Position numbers and translations under genes: made by a program | Notes under the pieces: model-generated | The model's database searches: none | Told to the model about the DNA's origin: nothing | What the model saw: only the letters and a program-made list of their open reading frames with translations | Part shown: positions 46,200 to 57,177 of the stretch, one piece after another | Layout of the letters: each line of letters starts with the position of its first letter | Numbering within the stretch: the first letter of the stretch is position 1 | Source: Cladophialophora immunda | Lineage: Eukaryota > Ascomycota > Eurotiomycetes > Chaetothyriales > Herpotrichiellaceae | Length of the DNA stretch: 64,000 nt | Assembly: GCF_000835495.1 (NCBI RefSeq) | Contig: NW_015622542.1 | Span: 7,004,956 to 7,068,955, forward strand | Direction of reading: 5' to 3'

Positions 46200-47166
46200 T
46201 ATTACTTACTTTCTTAATAACCTTACTTAAGTCTCCTAACTAGCTTTACTAGCTCTCCTAGAATTATTAATTCTTCTTTATACCCTTTAAAGTCTCCATA
46301 AAATTATCTAGCTATCTCGAATTTAATTCCTTTAAGCTTATATTCGCGAGAGTTAATGCCTACCTACTTTACTTTAGGTAGCGCTTAACTATCTAGTAGA
46401 TCTTTAAGGAGATTAGGAAGCGATCTTTAATATTAACCTAAATAGTAGATAACGTAGTCTATAAACGTACCTTCTCGTAGATATTAGCGTTAATAACCGT
46501 AAGAGCGTTCTTAATTACCTAAAGTCTATAGCTACTTTTATCTTATTAATAGTTAGATATTAACTTAATATTTTACGATAGGATACTAAAAATACACTTC
46601 TTTAATTACTAAACGAAAATATCTAACGTTAGCTTATTACTATTTAACTAACCGAATTAAGAGTTAATAATAAAGTATAACTATATTATTCTATTCACTA
46701 TAAAAATAAACTAGTAGTTTTTAGTACTTATTAAGTTATTATTAATAATAATAAGTCGCCTAGAGAGATTATTAATGTCTCCTTAAGCCTTAAAATCTAC
46801 TAAATTATTTACTTATTAATATTAATTAATCTAAAAAAGAAATACTAAACTTACGATAATAGAGTACTTTATATAAGATTCTTTTCGAGAGATAATAATT
46901 CTAGTATTAATAAAGGAACTACTAATCTATCTATTATAACTAGGACTTTAGAGCGCACTCTAAAGAGCTCTATTTAAGATATTAATAGTCTTATAGTTAG
47001 GATACCTAAGTAAGATCTAGTAGCTCTAAGTCTTAAGTTCTTCCTTCTATCGCTTAATTAGTTATATTAGGCTCTTTATTAGATCCTTATATTAAACTAT
47101 AATTCTTTCTAATCCTTCTAGATATATAGCGACTCCTTTTTTAACTATATATAGATAGATAGATAT
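46200..47166. repeat. AT-rich interior between inverted copies
   Basis: 967 bp of RIP-like sequence between the two inverted repeats. It has no open frame above noise. If the repeats are transposon ends, this would be the remains of its interior; I cannot assign a family. Confidence 0.35.
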
Positions 47167-47450
47167 TATAATGGGAAAGGTTTGGAGAGGACCTAAGATA
47201 TAAGGCGAGCGAGTAAGGTAATTAGTTAACTTTTAGCTATACATTATATAGATAGACGTTACTACTCTCTAATTAGTCAGTTTAAGGGTACCACTTTAGC
47301 TTAGTAGTCTTTTCTTTTATTATTCGCCTAGGTAGATAGAGAGATAATAAAAAAATAATTAATTAACTACTTAATAAGATATAAACGTACCTATTACCTA
47401 CTGCTGTACGAGTTAGCGCCTATAGCTAGAAGCCTTACCCTAGTTCATTA
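47167..47450 (+). repeat. LTR-like repeat, right inverted copy
   Basis: About 284 bp. It begins TATAATGGGAAAGG, shared for some 54 bp with the LTR at 47475, then diverges from it, and ends TTCATTA. It is the inverted partner of 45913-46199. Confidence 0.5.
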
Positions 47451-47474
47451 GTGCCTCTAATAAGAACCTAATAC

Positions 47475-47762
47475 TATAATGGGAAAGGTTTGGAGAGGAC
47501 CTGAGATACAAGGTGAGTAGGTAAGGTATCAAGGATACCTTATTGAAGATAGGCAGTACTCAGCGATAGGTAGATTCCGTAGTAATAAGTATCCTTCTAC
47601 ACCTATAGTAACATAAACTCATAGTATAAGGAGAGGATGCTTCTTAGATGCGAGAAGCATACTTTTCTTATGCGGGCTATATACGGCCTAAAGTAGCTTA
47701 GCGCGGTCCGGCTTAGCGCGATCTTAATTATGCCTGGCTTCTAGGTCCCGTTTATGATATTA
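47475..47762 (-). repeat. 3' LTR of the Gypsy element
   Basis: About 288 bp. Reading on the minus strand, a polypurine tract (revcomp of the C8 run at 47763-47770) is followed directly by TAATATCATAA, and the repeat ends CCCATTATA. With RIP taken into account the ends could have been TG...CA. The 5' LTR is absent because the element is truncated on its right. Confidence 0.5.
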
Positions 47763-50700
47763 CCCCCCCCTTTTAGCTTCTCGTCCCCGAGAGGCCCGTA
47801 TAGGTAGTATTTCCCTCTTACTTAGTGAGGCTTACGTACGAGTAGCTTACGTCCTATATGCGCTACTTATCCACCGCCTAAATGTATCGTCTAAATGGTG
47901 CGTATGCACCCTATGTAAATGCATTGTGTGAATGCGCTATTAAATGTACCTATTAGGTGTGTGCGTGAATGTGCTATATGAACTATTATATAAATCGCTA
48001 TGTGAATGACTATTATGCCTATTGAGCGTGAATCGCTATTAAGCCCTATTGAACGCGTATATAAATGCGTAACGTGAATGCGTAGCGTTAATGCGTCATA
48101 ATAATAGTATAGTTATAAATAGCCTTATTATATCCTAATGCGGTCGCCTCTTACGCCTAGGTATATAGATACCACTTCTTCTCCCTTAGTTTATCTCTTT
48201 CTTCCTTTTTACTAGTCTTACGTAATATTCTAACGTTAGTAGTATCTATCGTATACTAGTCGTGTATTAATTACTTTATAGATAAATACTATCAATTTCC
48301 GTCCTAGTAGCACCACCTTAGGTATAGGTAGCTAACCTCCTTATCGCCCTAGCGGCCCTTATAAGTAGTTTATACTTATTATATGCGTTTCGTAACTAAC
48401 TTATATACTTAGCTCCCCCCTAAACTCCCTCTAAGGTATCTTAGCGTTCGTCCCGAGAGAAGCTACCTTACTAGCGTTATCTACGCGCGCTCCGCACTAG
48501 TCGCGGTTATCTAACTAGCTAGCGTATCGCATACGATACGCGTACTACTAAGGGCTATATCCGCTACGATCGTTACGAGCGTAGTAATCGTACTAGTCCT
48601 AAGGGTTATATTCCTATAAGTATTATACTATTATACGCATCTCTATAAGCTTATCGTATACTTATCGCATTAGGTTCCTCTATCCTATGTAGCCGCTACT
48701 AACTGTCTTCTTACTTATAATTAGATAATTATAGATAGCGATCCAGACGCGCCCGCTATCGTGGCCGTCTAGGACGAAGCCTCTACGCTATCTAGGCGTA
48801 TACAAAACGCATTAAAGGCGTCTACGAGACGTAACCTTATCTCTAGTTCTAGTGCCTCTACTACCTCCCCCTCTACTACCGCCCCCACTGACCGCACCGC
48901 TAATATCCTTAGTGGTATCCTTAAAGCCTTACGCTTTATAGCTAAGGCCTATACGGTTATTATAAGTAGCGTATACTCCTCACCTACGTTCCGCACTAAC
49001 TTATATAGAATCAATTGAATCCCCCGGTCTAGTTTAATAAGGTAGATAGTAGTTATAGGTCGGACCTAGACCTACTATCTAATCCTCCTAAGAGTAACGA
49101 CGACGAGTAGCGTATAGTCTATATACGTCTCTCTAGCGTATCGCCTATATAGCGGTTATATATTTTTCCTAATGTATCGCCTATATAGTAGGTGTATATC
49201 CTCCTAGTGTAGCATTACCCTTAGGTAGTGCGCGCTATATGCGCCTACGGCTTATAGCCTAGTGATGGTTAAGACACTATGGCGTCGTATACGTTTCGCG
49301 TACCTAGCCTTAGGCTAAATGCAAATCCCTTTGCTTATCTTCCTATTCCTACTTTCCTTCTATAGTTAGTGATCGCCTCGCGTACGTTTCTTAGGTCTAT
49401 CGCTAGTTACTATAAGTCGTCTACCTCTCCGAATCCCTTCTAGTGAACGTAGAACTTAGTTTGGCTATACTAGCGACGCTCCCCTAGCACCTCTTATACT
49501 TCCCATTCTTCCTTACCTTTAATATTAATAGGTTTAGATATATTAACGCTAGGACGCGCGTAATACGCCTATAATAAGGAGATATAGAACGTATAGTAGA
49601 GCCTCCTATACTTCTTTAGTAGCTTTAGTGTATATATATTAGCGCTATATTTATCTATAATCTTAAAAAGTCCTAGGAACTAGTTAGCGAGCTTTTTACT
49701 AGTGCGGAGAGTTCTAATGTTTCGGGTAGAAATAAGAACTTAATTATTGATATTAAAGGAGATACTTATCCTCTTCTTATCGTAGTTTTTTCGTATACGA
49801 GTCTTACTAATCTCGTATATCTCCTCCACTATAGTAAGTGATTCTATAAGGGTAATAGCTCTTTCCTTAGCTATAACGTTTACTAGCTACTATATAAGCT
49901 CCTTACGGTTAACGTTTATACGTAACGTAGGTAAGAATAATAAGACTAGATTAAACGGTATCTTCCCTATAGAGGCATTAGGCGCTATATTAATTATATA
50001 CTTAGCGTTAGCGAGTAGCTCCACCTAATCTAATTACTAGTAGTTAACGTAGTATTAGAGGTAGTACTCTAGAGTCTAATTTATCCGTTTAGTCTATCTA
50101 TCGGTCTATAGATAAAATATAGTTAAGAATAGCCTATAAGTCATAAGGTAGGAGTATAGAGTACCCTAGTATAAAGACGTAAACGTTATACCCTAATTAG
50201 ATATAATTAACTTCGGTACCCTAAACCTTATAACTATCTTCTCTAGGACTAACTAACCTATCTATAGAGTATCGATAGTACTAAGATATAGAGTTAAGGA
50301 AACTATCTTCGAGAATCGATTAATAATAACGAGTATCGAATTATATGCGTTTCGCCTATATATTAATGATAATAGTCCTATAATAAAGTCTATTACGATA
50401 TCTTACTATAGCCTATCTAGCCCTAAGAGGGGTTCTAAATAACTGTACGGCCGATAATAAGGTACTTTTATACGCTAGTAGATGTCGTAGGAGCTAATAT
50501 ATTTATATATATCGCGCCTAATATACGACCACTAGTAGTATCGTATGATAGTCATATACGTCTAAGTCTAACCGAAATATCCACCCTACTATAGGTTGTC
50601 ATAATTTACTCTTAGTATCTCGTATCGCGTAGTAGGATCCCGTAGTATATATATATAGTCGTCTCTTTATACGAGATCCGCATAATCTACGCTCTATATT

Positions 50701-52175
50701 CCTCTAAATATTCCACTAAGGATTTAGCTATTAGAGGTAGTAGCCTATTACTTCTCCTAATACTAGGGGTCTAGTACCTAAAGTTACTTTAGGCGAGTTA
50801 CTAGCGACTCGTAGCGTTCTTACTCTAGAGCCTTTTACTCTTCGCTAATTCCTAGTGTAACTCCTTATTCTTTAGGTAGGGGGGTAACGACGCTATAGAC
50901 GCTCTTTCCTCCTACTTTATGCTCTTAGATTACTAAATGCGTTAGAATACCTATAATAAGGCTATCTCTAACTCGTATACTACTAGCGTATAGTTCGTAT
51001 TCTTCTAATATCCGCTTCTTTAGTAGTTCTACTAGGATATTCTTAGTTAGTAACTTATCCGGCCCTATATAGTCTAGTTAACGAGAGAGCCTATCTACTA
51101 AGTTATCCTTTCCCCGTCACTACTAAATAACGAAGTTATACGCTACTAGTACCTCTACTTAGCGTATCTATTATCTATTTAAGACCTTTATCTCTATGAA
51201 ACTCTTTAAAGCTTCGTAGTTAGTGAGGATAATTATACTAGTTATAGGCGACTTAAGGTAGTATCTCTATACTATAAAAGCCTTAATGATTACTAGTATT
51301 TCTCTATTATCTATATAGTAGTTCCATTCTATAGGAATTATTTTCCTTGAAAAGAATACTACTAGTCTTTAGAGCGTACACCCTACCTACGTTTCGTATA
51401 CTTAGGTTAGTATACCCCCAATTACTCCTCCTAAAGCGTTAATCTTAACTTAATATTATTAATTAGGCTTATAATATACTAATATTAGCGTACTTATAAA
51501 GTAGTCCTTAAGCGTACGAAACGCTTACGTAGTAATAGTAGTCTATTTAAAGGGGCCTACCTTTTTCCCTACTACTATTCCCGTAAGGAGATTAGTAATC
51601 GAAGCTATAACTTTCGAGTACTTATAGACGAAGCTCTAATAAAAGTTAGTAAAGTCTAGAAAGACCTAGACCTTACGGAATAATATAGGAGTCGGTTACT
51701 CCTTAATAGTACTTACTCTATTAGGATCTATCGATACGCCTATGACTCTAACGCAGTAACTAAGGAAGTCAACTTTAGAGACTCTAAATGTATACTTTAA
51801 TAGTTTTATATATAAACGATACTTAATTAGGCGCTTAAGTATAAGTTATATATACTTCTTATACTCTTCTTCACTACCGCTAAATATAAGTATATTATCT
51901 ATATATATAACGTAAATATTATCTAATAGTCCCTATAGTGCCTTATTAATATATAATTAGAATAATGCTAGAGTATTTATTAACCTAAATAGCATTACTA
52001 GATACTTAAAGTAGTTATATTACGTACGAAACGTAGTCTTCTAGCGGTCTTCTTCAGTAATTTAGATTTAATAATATATATCTCTAAGATTAAGTTTAGT
52101 GAAAATCTTTACTTTACTTAAGTAATCTAGAACCTTAGGAATTAAAGGTAGAGAGTAACGGTTCTTCTAGGTGAC
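47475..52175 (-). mobile_element. RIP-mutated, 5'-truncated Ty3/Gypsy chromovirus
   Basis: Minus-strand reading with many stops still shows pol order. Reverse transcriptase starts abruptly at NRYSLPLIPKVLDYLSKVK (about 52155-52100), with KIFTKLNLRDIYY, a YIDNILIFS-type active site near 51890, LDFTNFYQSFVRRYSK (about 51650) and a GIVVGK tether. RNase H follows: FFSRK (about 51350), then EWNYYIDNREILVIIKAF. Integrase follows, with its RTSKKLANxFLGPFKIIDKYS end at about 49690-49650. A chromodomain (KFYVHWKGFGE, about 49450) and the 3' LTR complete it. gag, protease and the N-terminal RT are missing at the 52.17-kb junction. A plus-strand open stretch at about 48800-49010 is unexplained. Confidence 0.75.
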
Positions 52176-52291
52176 CTATCCAAAATGTGGTTCATTATCC
52201 TACCCAGACTAATGATTGCTCCCCATACAAAATGTATGGAGACCCTAACCCTAGTCTTGGCGGGTTAATTTCAGGATAATGATTGACTTCT
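52175..52291 (+). repeat. 75-bp telomere-linked repeat, block 1
   Basis: One unit entering at CTATCCAAAATG, ending with GAGACCCTAACCCTA and followed by the common flank (GTCTTGGCGGGTTAATTTC), which is cut by the N run. It abuts the truncated Gypsy element directly. Confidence 0.75.
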
Positions 52292-52391
52292 NNNNNNNNN
52301 NNNNNNNNNNNNNNNNNNNNNNNNNNNNNNNNNNNNNNNNNNNNNNNNNNNNNNNNNNNNNNNNNNNNNNNNNNNNNNNNNNNNNNNNNNN
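52292..52391. other. Run of 100 N: assembly gap
   Basis: Exactly 100 ambiguous bases, the conventional size for a gap of unknown length. Order, distance and orientation of the two sides are not shown by the sequence. Confidence 0.95.
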
Positions 52392-52620
52392 CCCTAACCC
52401 TATCTAAAATGTGGTTCATTATCCTACCCAGACTAATGATTACTCCCCATATAAAATGTATGGAGACCCTAACCCTATCCAAAATGTGGTTCATTATCCT
52501 ACCCAGACTAATAATTACTCCCTATATAAAATATATGGAGACCCTAACCCTATCCAAAATGTAGTTCATTATCCTACTCAGACTAATGATTGCTCCCCAT
52601 ACAAAATGTATAGAGATCCT
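52392..52620 (+). repeat. 75-bp telomere-linked repeat, block 2
   Basis: Three tandem 75-bp units, each starting CCCTAACCCTAT and containing ATCCAAAATGTGGTTCATTA-type sequence. They carry G-to-A and C-to-T differences. The array is followed by 125 bp of the common flank (52621-52745), least mutated here, which breaks off at GTAGTTTACAAC. Confidence 0.8.
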
Positions 52621-52745
52621 AACCCTAGTCTTAGCGGGTTAATTTCAGGATAATGATTGACTTCTCTTCAGACTAATGATTGGTTCCCGGGCGATTACGG
52701 TTCTGCATTTGGAGTATGTTATAATAGAGGCCCGTAGTTTACAAC

Positions 52746-52892
52746 TATCCAAAATGTAGTTCATTATCCTACCCAGACTAATGATTGCTCCCCATACAAA
52801 ATGTATGGAGACCCTAACCCTATCTAAAATGTGGTTCATTATCCTACCTAGACTAATGATTACTCCCCATATAAAATGTATAGAGACCCTAA
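52746..52892 (+). repeat. 75-bp telomere-linked repeat, block 3
   Basis: Two units, the first entered at TATCCAAAATG, right at the CCCTA part of the unit. They are followed by the common flank and then helicase copy 1. Confidence 0.78.
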
Positions 52893-55800
52893 CCCTAGTC
52901 TTAGTAGGTTAATTTTAGGATAATGATTAACTTCTCTTTAGACTAATAATTAGTTCCTAGGCGATTATAGTTCTATATTTAGAGTATATTATAATAGAGG
53001 CCCGTAGTTTATAACTTATACAATTTACACTATGATTACACTTCGTAGACGGATGGAATCGTAGATAGAAAATCGACTATTTTATATAGGAGGAATATTA
53101 AAATTTCTACGGAAAGGTTAAGAAAAGGGGCTCTTAGGGTTAGGGTTAAAGAATAGCTAGGGTTAAGTCCAAACTAGGTAAGGTAAGCGAAATTAGTAGA
53201 GTTAGGAGCTATAGGTAAATCTAGTAGAATAGATAGAATAAATATAATATAGATAATAGATACGAGGACTTTAAGTTAAAGTATAATAGTTTACTAGTTA
53301 CTATTAAATTCGCGTTTATTAATATTATTAATTATTTAACGACGATAATAGTATTAGTTAAGGACGAACCTATCTAGGTCGACGAAGTATTTTAGTACTC
53401 GTACCGTATCTAACTCCCTATTTACCGTTAATATCGATATACCGTATAGCTAGAGTAGATTATTAGTCATTTATAGTGACGATAGTATTAATTAAGCCCG
53501 TTAGATACCCGATATATCTAGAATTAAGTTTTCTAGTGACCTAATTTACTATAGAATCGTAACGTTATGTATATAATCTACTAGAGGATTTAAGACCCCG
53601 TTCCCTAATTAGATATCTATATAGATAGGTTATTATATAGTAGTCTAACTAAGTAATATCGATATATATATCGCGGTAAGGCGACTATAAAGGTTCATTA
53701 GGCATAATATTATCCCGGTTAGCGAGGCTATACCGGTGTGCCGTATACCGGTTAAGGAGGCCATCCCTATACCTAACTATAGAAATTAGTATATTATTAG
53801 TAGGTATTCCCCTATAGTTAAGGGTCCTAGTATTTTAAGGTCTACGCCCCGGAGTAGGCTAAAGAAGCCGCCCTAAAGCTATCACTATCACTACCTAGTA
53901 AGGTCAAATAAGTATAATAGATATTATAGTAAAGGATAGAAAAGATCTAGGACCGTAAATAGTATACTATTAACGAAGGAGCGTATAATAAGCCTAGCCT
54001 ATAGTTAGAACGAACCGGGTGGGCCTAGTATTTACGTAAATTAGACCGTAATGAGTTATTATAGAGTATCACTACGCTAGAGATAGATCCAGAATCCGTT
54101 AGTTAAGTAATATAGGAAGCGATAGATAAGATAATGTAATAATATTAAGTCACTATTAGGGCGTATACCGAAGTATTTATGCGTAAGGAGGTGATGCGGA
54201 CCGAAGAAGATTAAAGTTAATTCGTACTATTAAAAGGATACTAAAATCTAGAAGAGATTCAGGATAAAGGTTAACATTAGTAGTAGATTATTATGTTTTT
54301 CGTTCGTATGTAGTAGTCACATTTATAGAAGAGTCCTAAATATATATTAAAGTATCACTAATAGTAAGCGTTTTAGTAATTAATATAGGAGGCCTAGTAG
54401 GATATCGAGAGGAGTAAGTTATAGTATAAGGAGGGTGAGTATATCGCCGTAGTAGCTAGTGAGTATATAAGTAACATTAAGATCGAATTACTGGATAAGA
54501 GGAGTAGTAATAGCGAGGATAATATAGAACTATAGTATCCCTAAGGATTCGTCCTATTAGAGGGTACCTAATGAGTATATTTAGCGTTTTATATTTTGTT
54601 ATTATGCTAGAAAGCTTACTAATATAAATACAAATACGCATTAGTATGTATATTAGCTATATTAGGTGTCGATACGTATAGATAGAAAGGATATAATATA
54701 TATCCGCCTATTTTATCTAGTATAATTAAAATCGCCTAATTGATGATAATTCAGCATACGTTCTAAGAAACTACCCTAGACTCTGACACTACCTATAGTG
54801 ATAGTGATAGCGATAATTTAACCCTTAGTACGAATGATAGTGAAGACAATAGCTATAGTTACGACGAGCATAACTATCTATTTAGTCCAGAGCCTAAGTA
54901 AGTGGGATATATCGACGTAGTTCAGTATATAGTAGACTAATTTATATTACGTACTAGCTATAGTCTTATAGAATAGATATTAGATTTACGTATATACGGT
55001 ATAAAGATTCAGTTTAGTAGTATAGTATCTAGTTTTATTAATTAATATAGTGATTAAATCATATATAAAGATATCTAGTTCACTATAAGCTAGTTTCGTA
55101 GGATAGTGTACTAAATTATATATAATACCCGTAAGTAGTTATTACGCTACGTATTAGATATTAGTCCTCACTAAGAGCATAAATTACCTACTATTCTATA
55201 GGATAAATTATGTAATAATCCTATTAACGTATAATCTAGTTAGAATTTTATGTAGGATTATCGGAACCTATAGCCCGTAAATAGTAAATAGTAATTATTC
55301 GATTAATTAATAAAGAGTAGTTAATATTAATTTTTATAGGATAGAGACAATATGCGGTAGAATATTAAAGAGGTATAGAGGTAGTTAGATAAGGAAGATA
55401 CTGTCTAAGAAGAGTTATTATTATTAAAGTAGTTTATTGGAGGAGGACTCTAATAGATACCTAAGTTATTAAGTATTTATTATAGTAACACTAACTATAG
55501 TAGATATCGTAATATCAGTATTAAGGGTAGATTAGTATTCACTACTATCTAGTACTATAAAGGGTATAGTATAAGTAGTGACGTAAAGATTATTCATTAG
55601 TATATACTACGCGAGGTAGGGGAACTAGATATATTATAGATATAGTTAGTATTACTATTACGCTAATGCATTAAAGCTAAGATATACTACCGTAAGAGTT
55701 AAATGAGTTTCATTTAGCTACGCTAGAGTCCTAATAGATATATATTCACCCCTAGTCGATTACGGGAGGGATTGAAGCGAGTTAGTATAGTCTACTTAGG

Positions 55801-56873
55801 CTAGGCGTTAAATATCTAGATATATTATCATTTAGGTATTAGCATTAGTTAGCGATATTTACAGACTAAGTCTAGGTTTAAGTATAACCCTAAGGACAAA
55901 TAGAGCGAGATTAATAAAGATAAAGACGATATTATTAATTAATCTACTAGATATATTAGCTATATTACGTAGTCAATTTACGTATAAGGCATTAGTAAGC
56001 GGGATAGTGAAGTAGCTAATAAGCGTAAGAAGTTTCAATAAGTTAGTATATTATAGTATCGATTTTTAGGGTTCGCATCTAGTTAGGAGGATAGTTAATA
56101 ATAACGTTACAGTAGACATAAACCGTTTGAGAAAGAAGCTAAGGTAGGACGGTTTCGATAATAGTAGTATTTATAATAAGTTAACATTTAGATAGCGTTA
56201 GAGAAGATGATAGGTTATAATCGTCAATTTCGTAGCGTATAGTGAGATACTATTTAAGCCGTAATATAAGGCGATCCGCGTATAATAGTATTTATGGGGA
56301 CCGGTAGTAGTAAAACATTAATTTTTATATTATCCGTATAGTATGGCATTAGCTATAGAGGTATAACCGTAGTAGTAGTACCGTTAATTGCGTTACAAAG
56401 AGATATAAAATAGCGATATTAGGAGTTAGAGTTAGAGTGTATTAAGTAGTTAAGTTTATGGATTACTAATAGGGCTGATATTATATTAGTAACGCCTAAA
56501 AGTATATTTAGTACCGCATTCTAGAAGTTTATATAGCGTATAAAGAGTGGGAAACGATTAGATCGTATCGTAGTGGATAAGTATTATATAGTATTGAATA
56601 AGTAGAAGTATTTTCGCCGTTATATATAAGAATTAGGTGCGTTAAATTAATAAGATATATAGATTTTGATATTAATAGCTACTATACCCGTTTATATAGA
56701 GGATAAATTTCAACGTTAGATAGGTATTATTAATATAGTTATAAGTATATTTCGAGACGTTATAATACGAAAGAATATTATATACTATATTTATTAGTTA
56801 AGACGTACGAAGAGTATAGGTAATACGTAGAAGAGAAGTCCGCGATTCCCACTAGATTAAGAGGAGGTACTAG
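52893..56873 (+). pseudogene. Telomere-linked RecQ-like helicase, truncated copy 1
   Basis: It aligns by eye along its whole length with 57178-61143, differing almost only by G-to-A and C-to-T. The Walker A site is still visible (MGTGSSKT, 56294-56317), but the DECH box has become codons for DKYY (56576-56587). Stops are present in all frames and CA/TG dinucleotides are almost gone, the hallmark of RIP. It ends abruptly at 56873, inside the helicase domain before motif VI, and runs straight into the next 75-bp repeat block. Confidence 0.8.
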
Positions 56874-57177
56874 CCCTATCCAAAATGTGGTTCATTATCC
56901 TACCCAGACTAATGATTGCTCCCCATACAAAATGTATGGAGACCCTAACCCTATCCAAAATGTGGTTCATTATCCTACCCAGACTAATGATTGCTCCCCA
57001 TACAAAATGTATGGAGACCCTAACCCTATCCAAAATGTGGTTCATTATCCTACCCAGACTAATGATTGCTCCCTATACAAAATGTATGGAGACCCTAACC
57101 CTATCTAAAATGTGGTTCATTATCCTACTCAGACTAATGATTACTCCCCATACAAAATGTATGGAGACCCTAACCCT
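56874..57177 (+). repeat. 75-bp telomere-linked repeat, block 4
   Basis: Four units, the first entered at CCCTATCC and the others at 56943, 57018 and 57093. They are followed by CCCTAACCCTAGTCTTAGCGGG and the common flank (that run is quoted as two pieces: CCCTAACCCTA and GTCTTAGCGGG). This is the best-preserved array. Confidence 0.82.

Noticed and set aside
52175..57177. CRISPR-like array
   Set aside because: Unit spacing is regular, but the whole 75-bp unit is repeated with no variable spacers, and the organism is a fungus.
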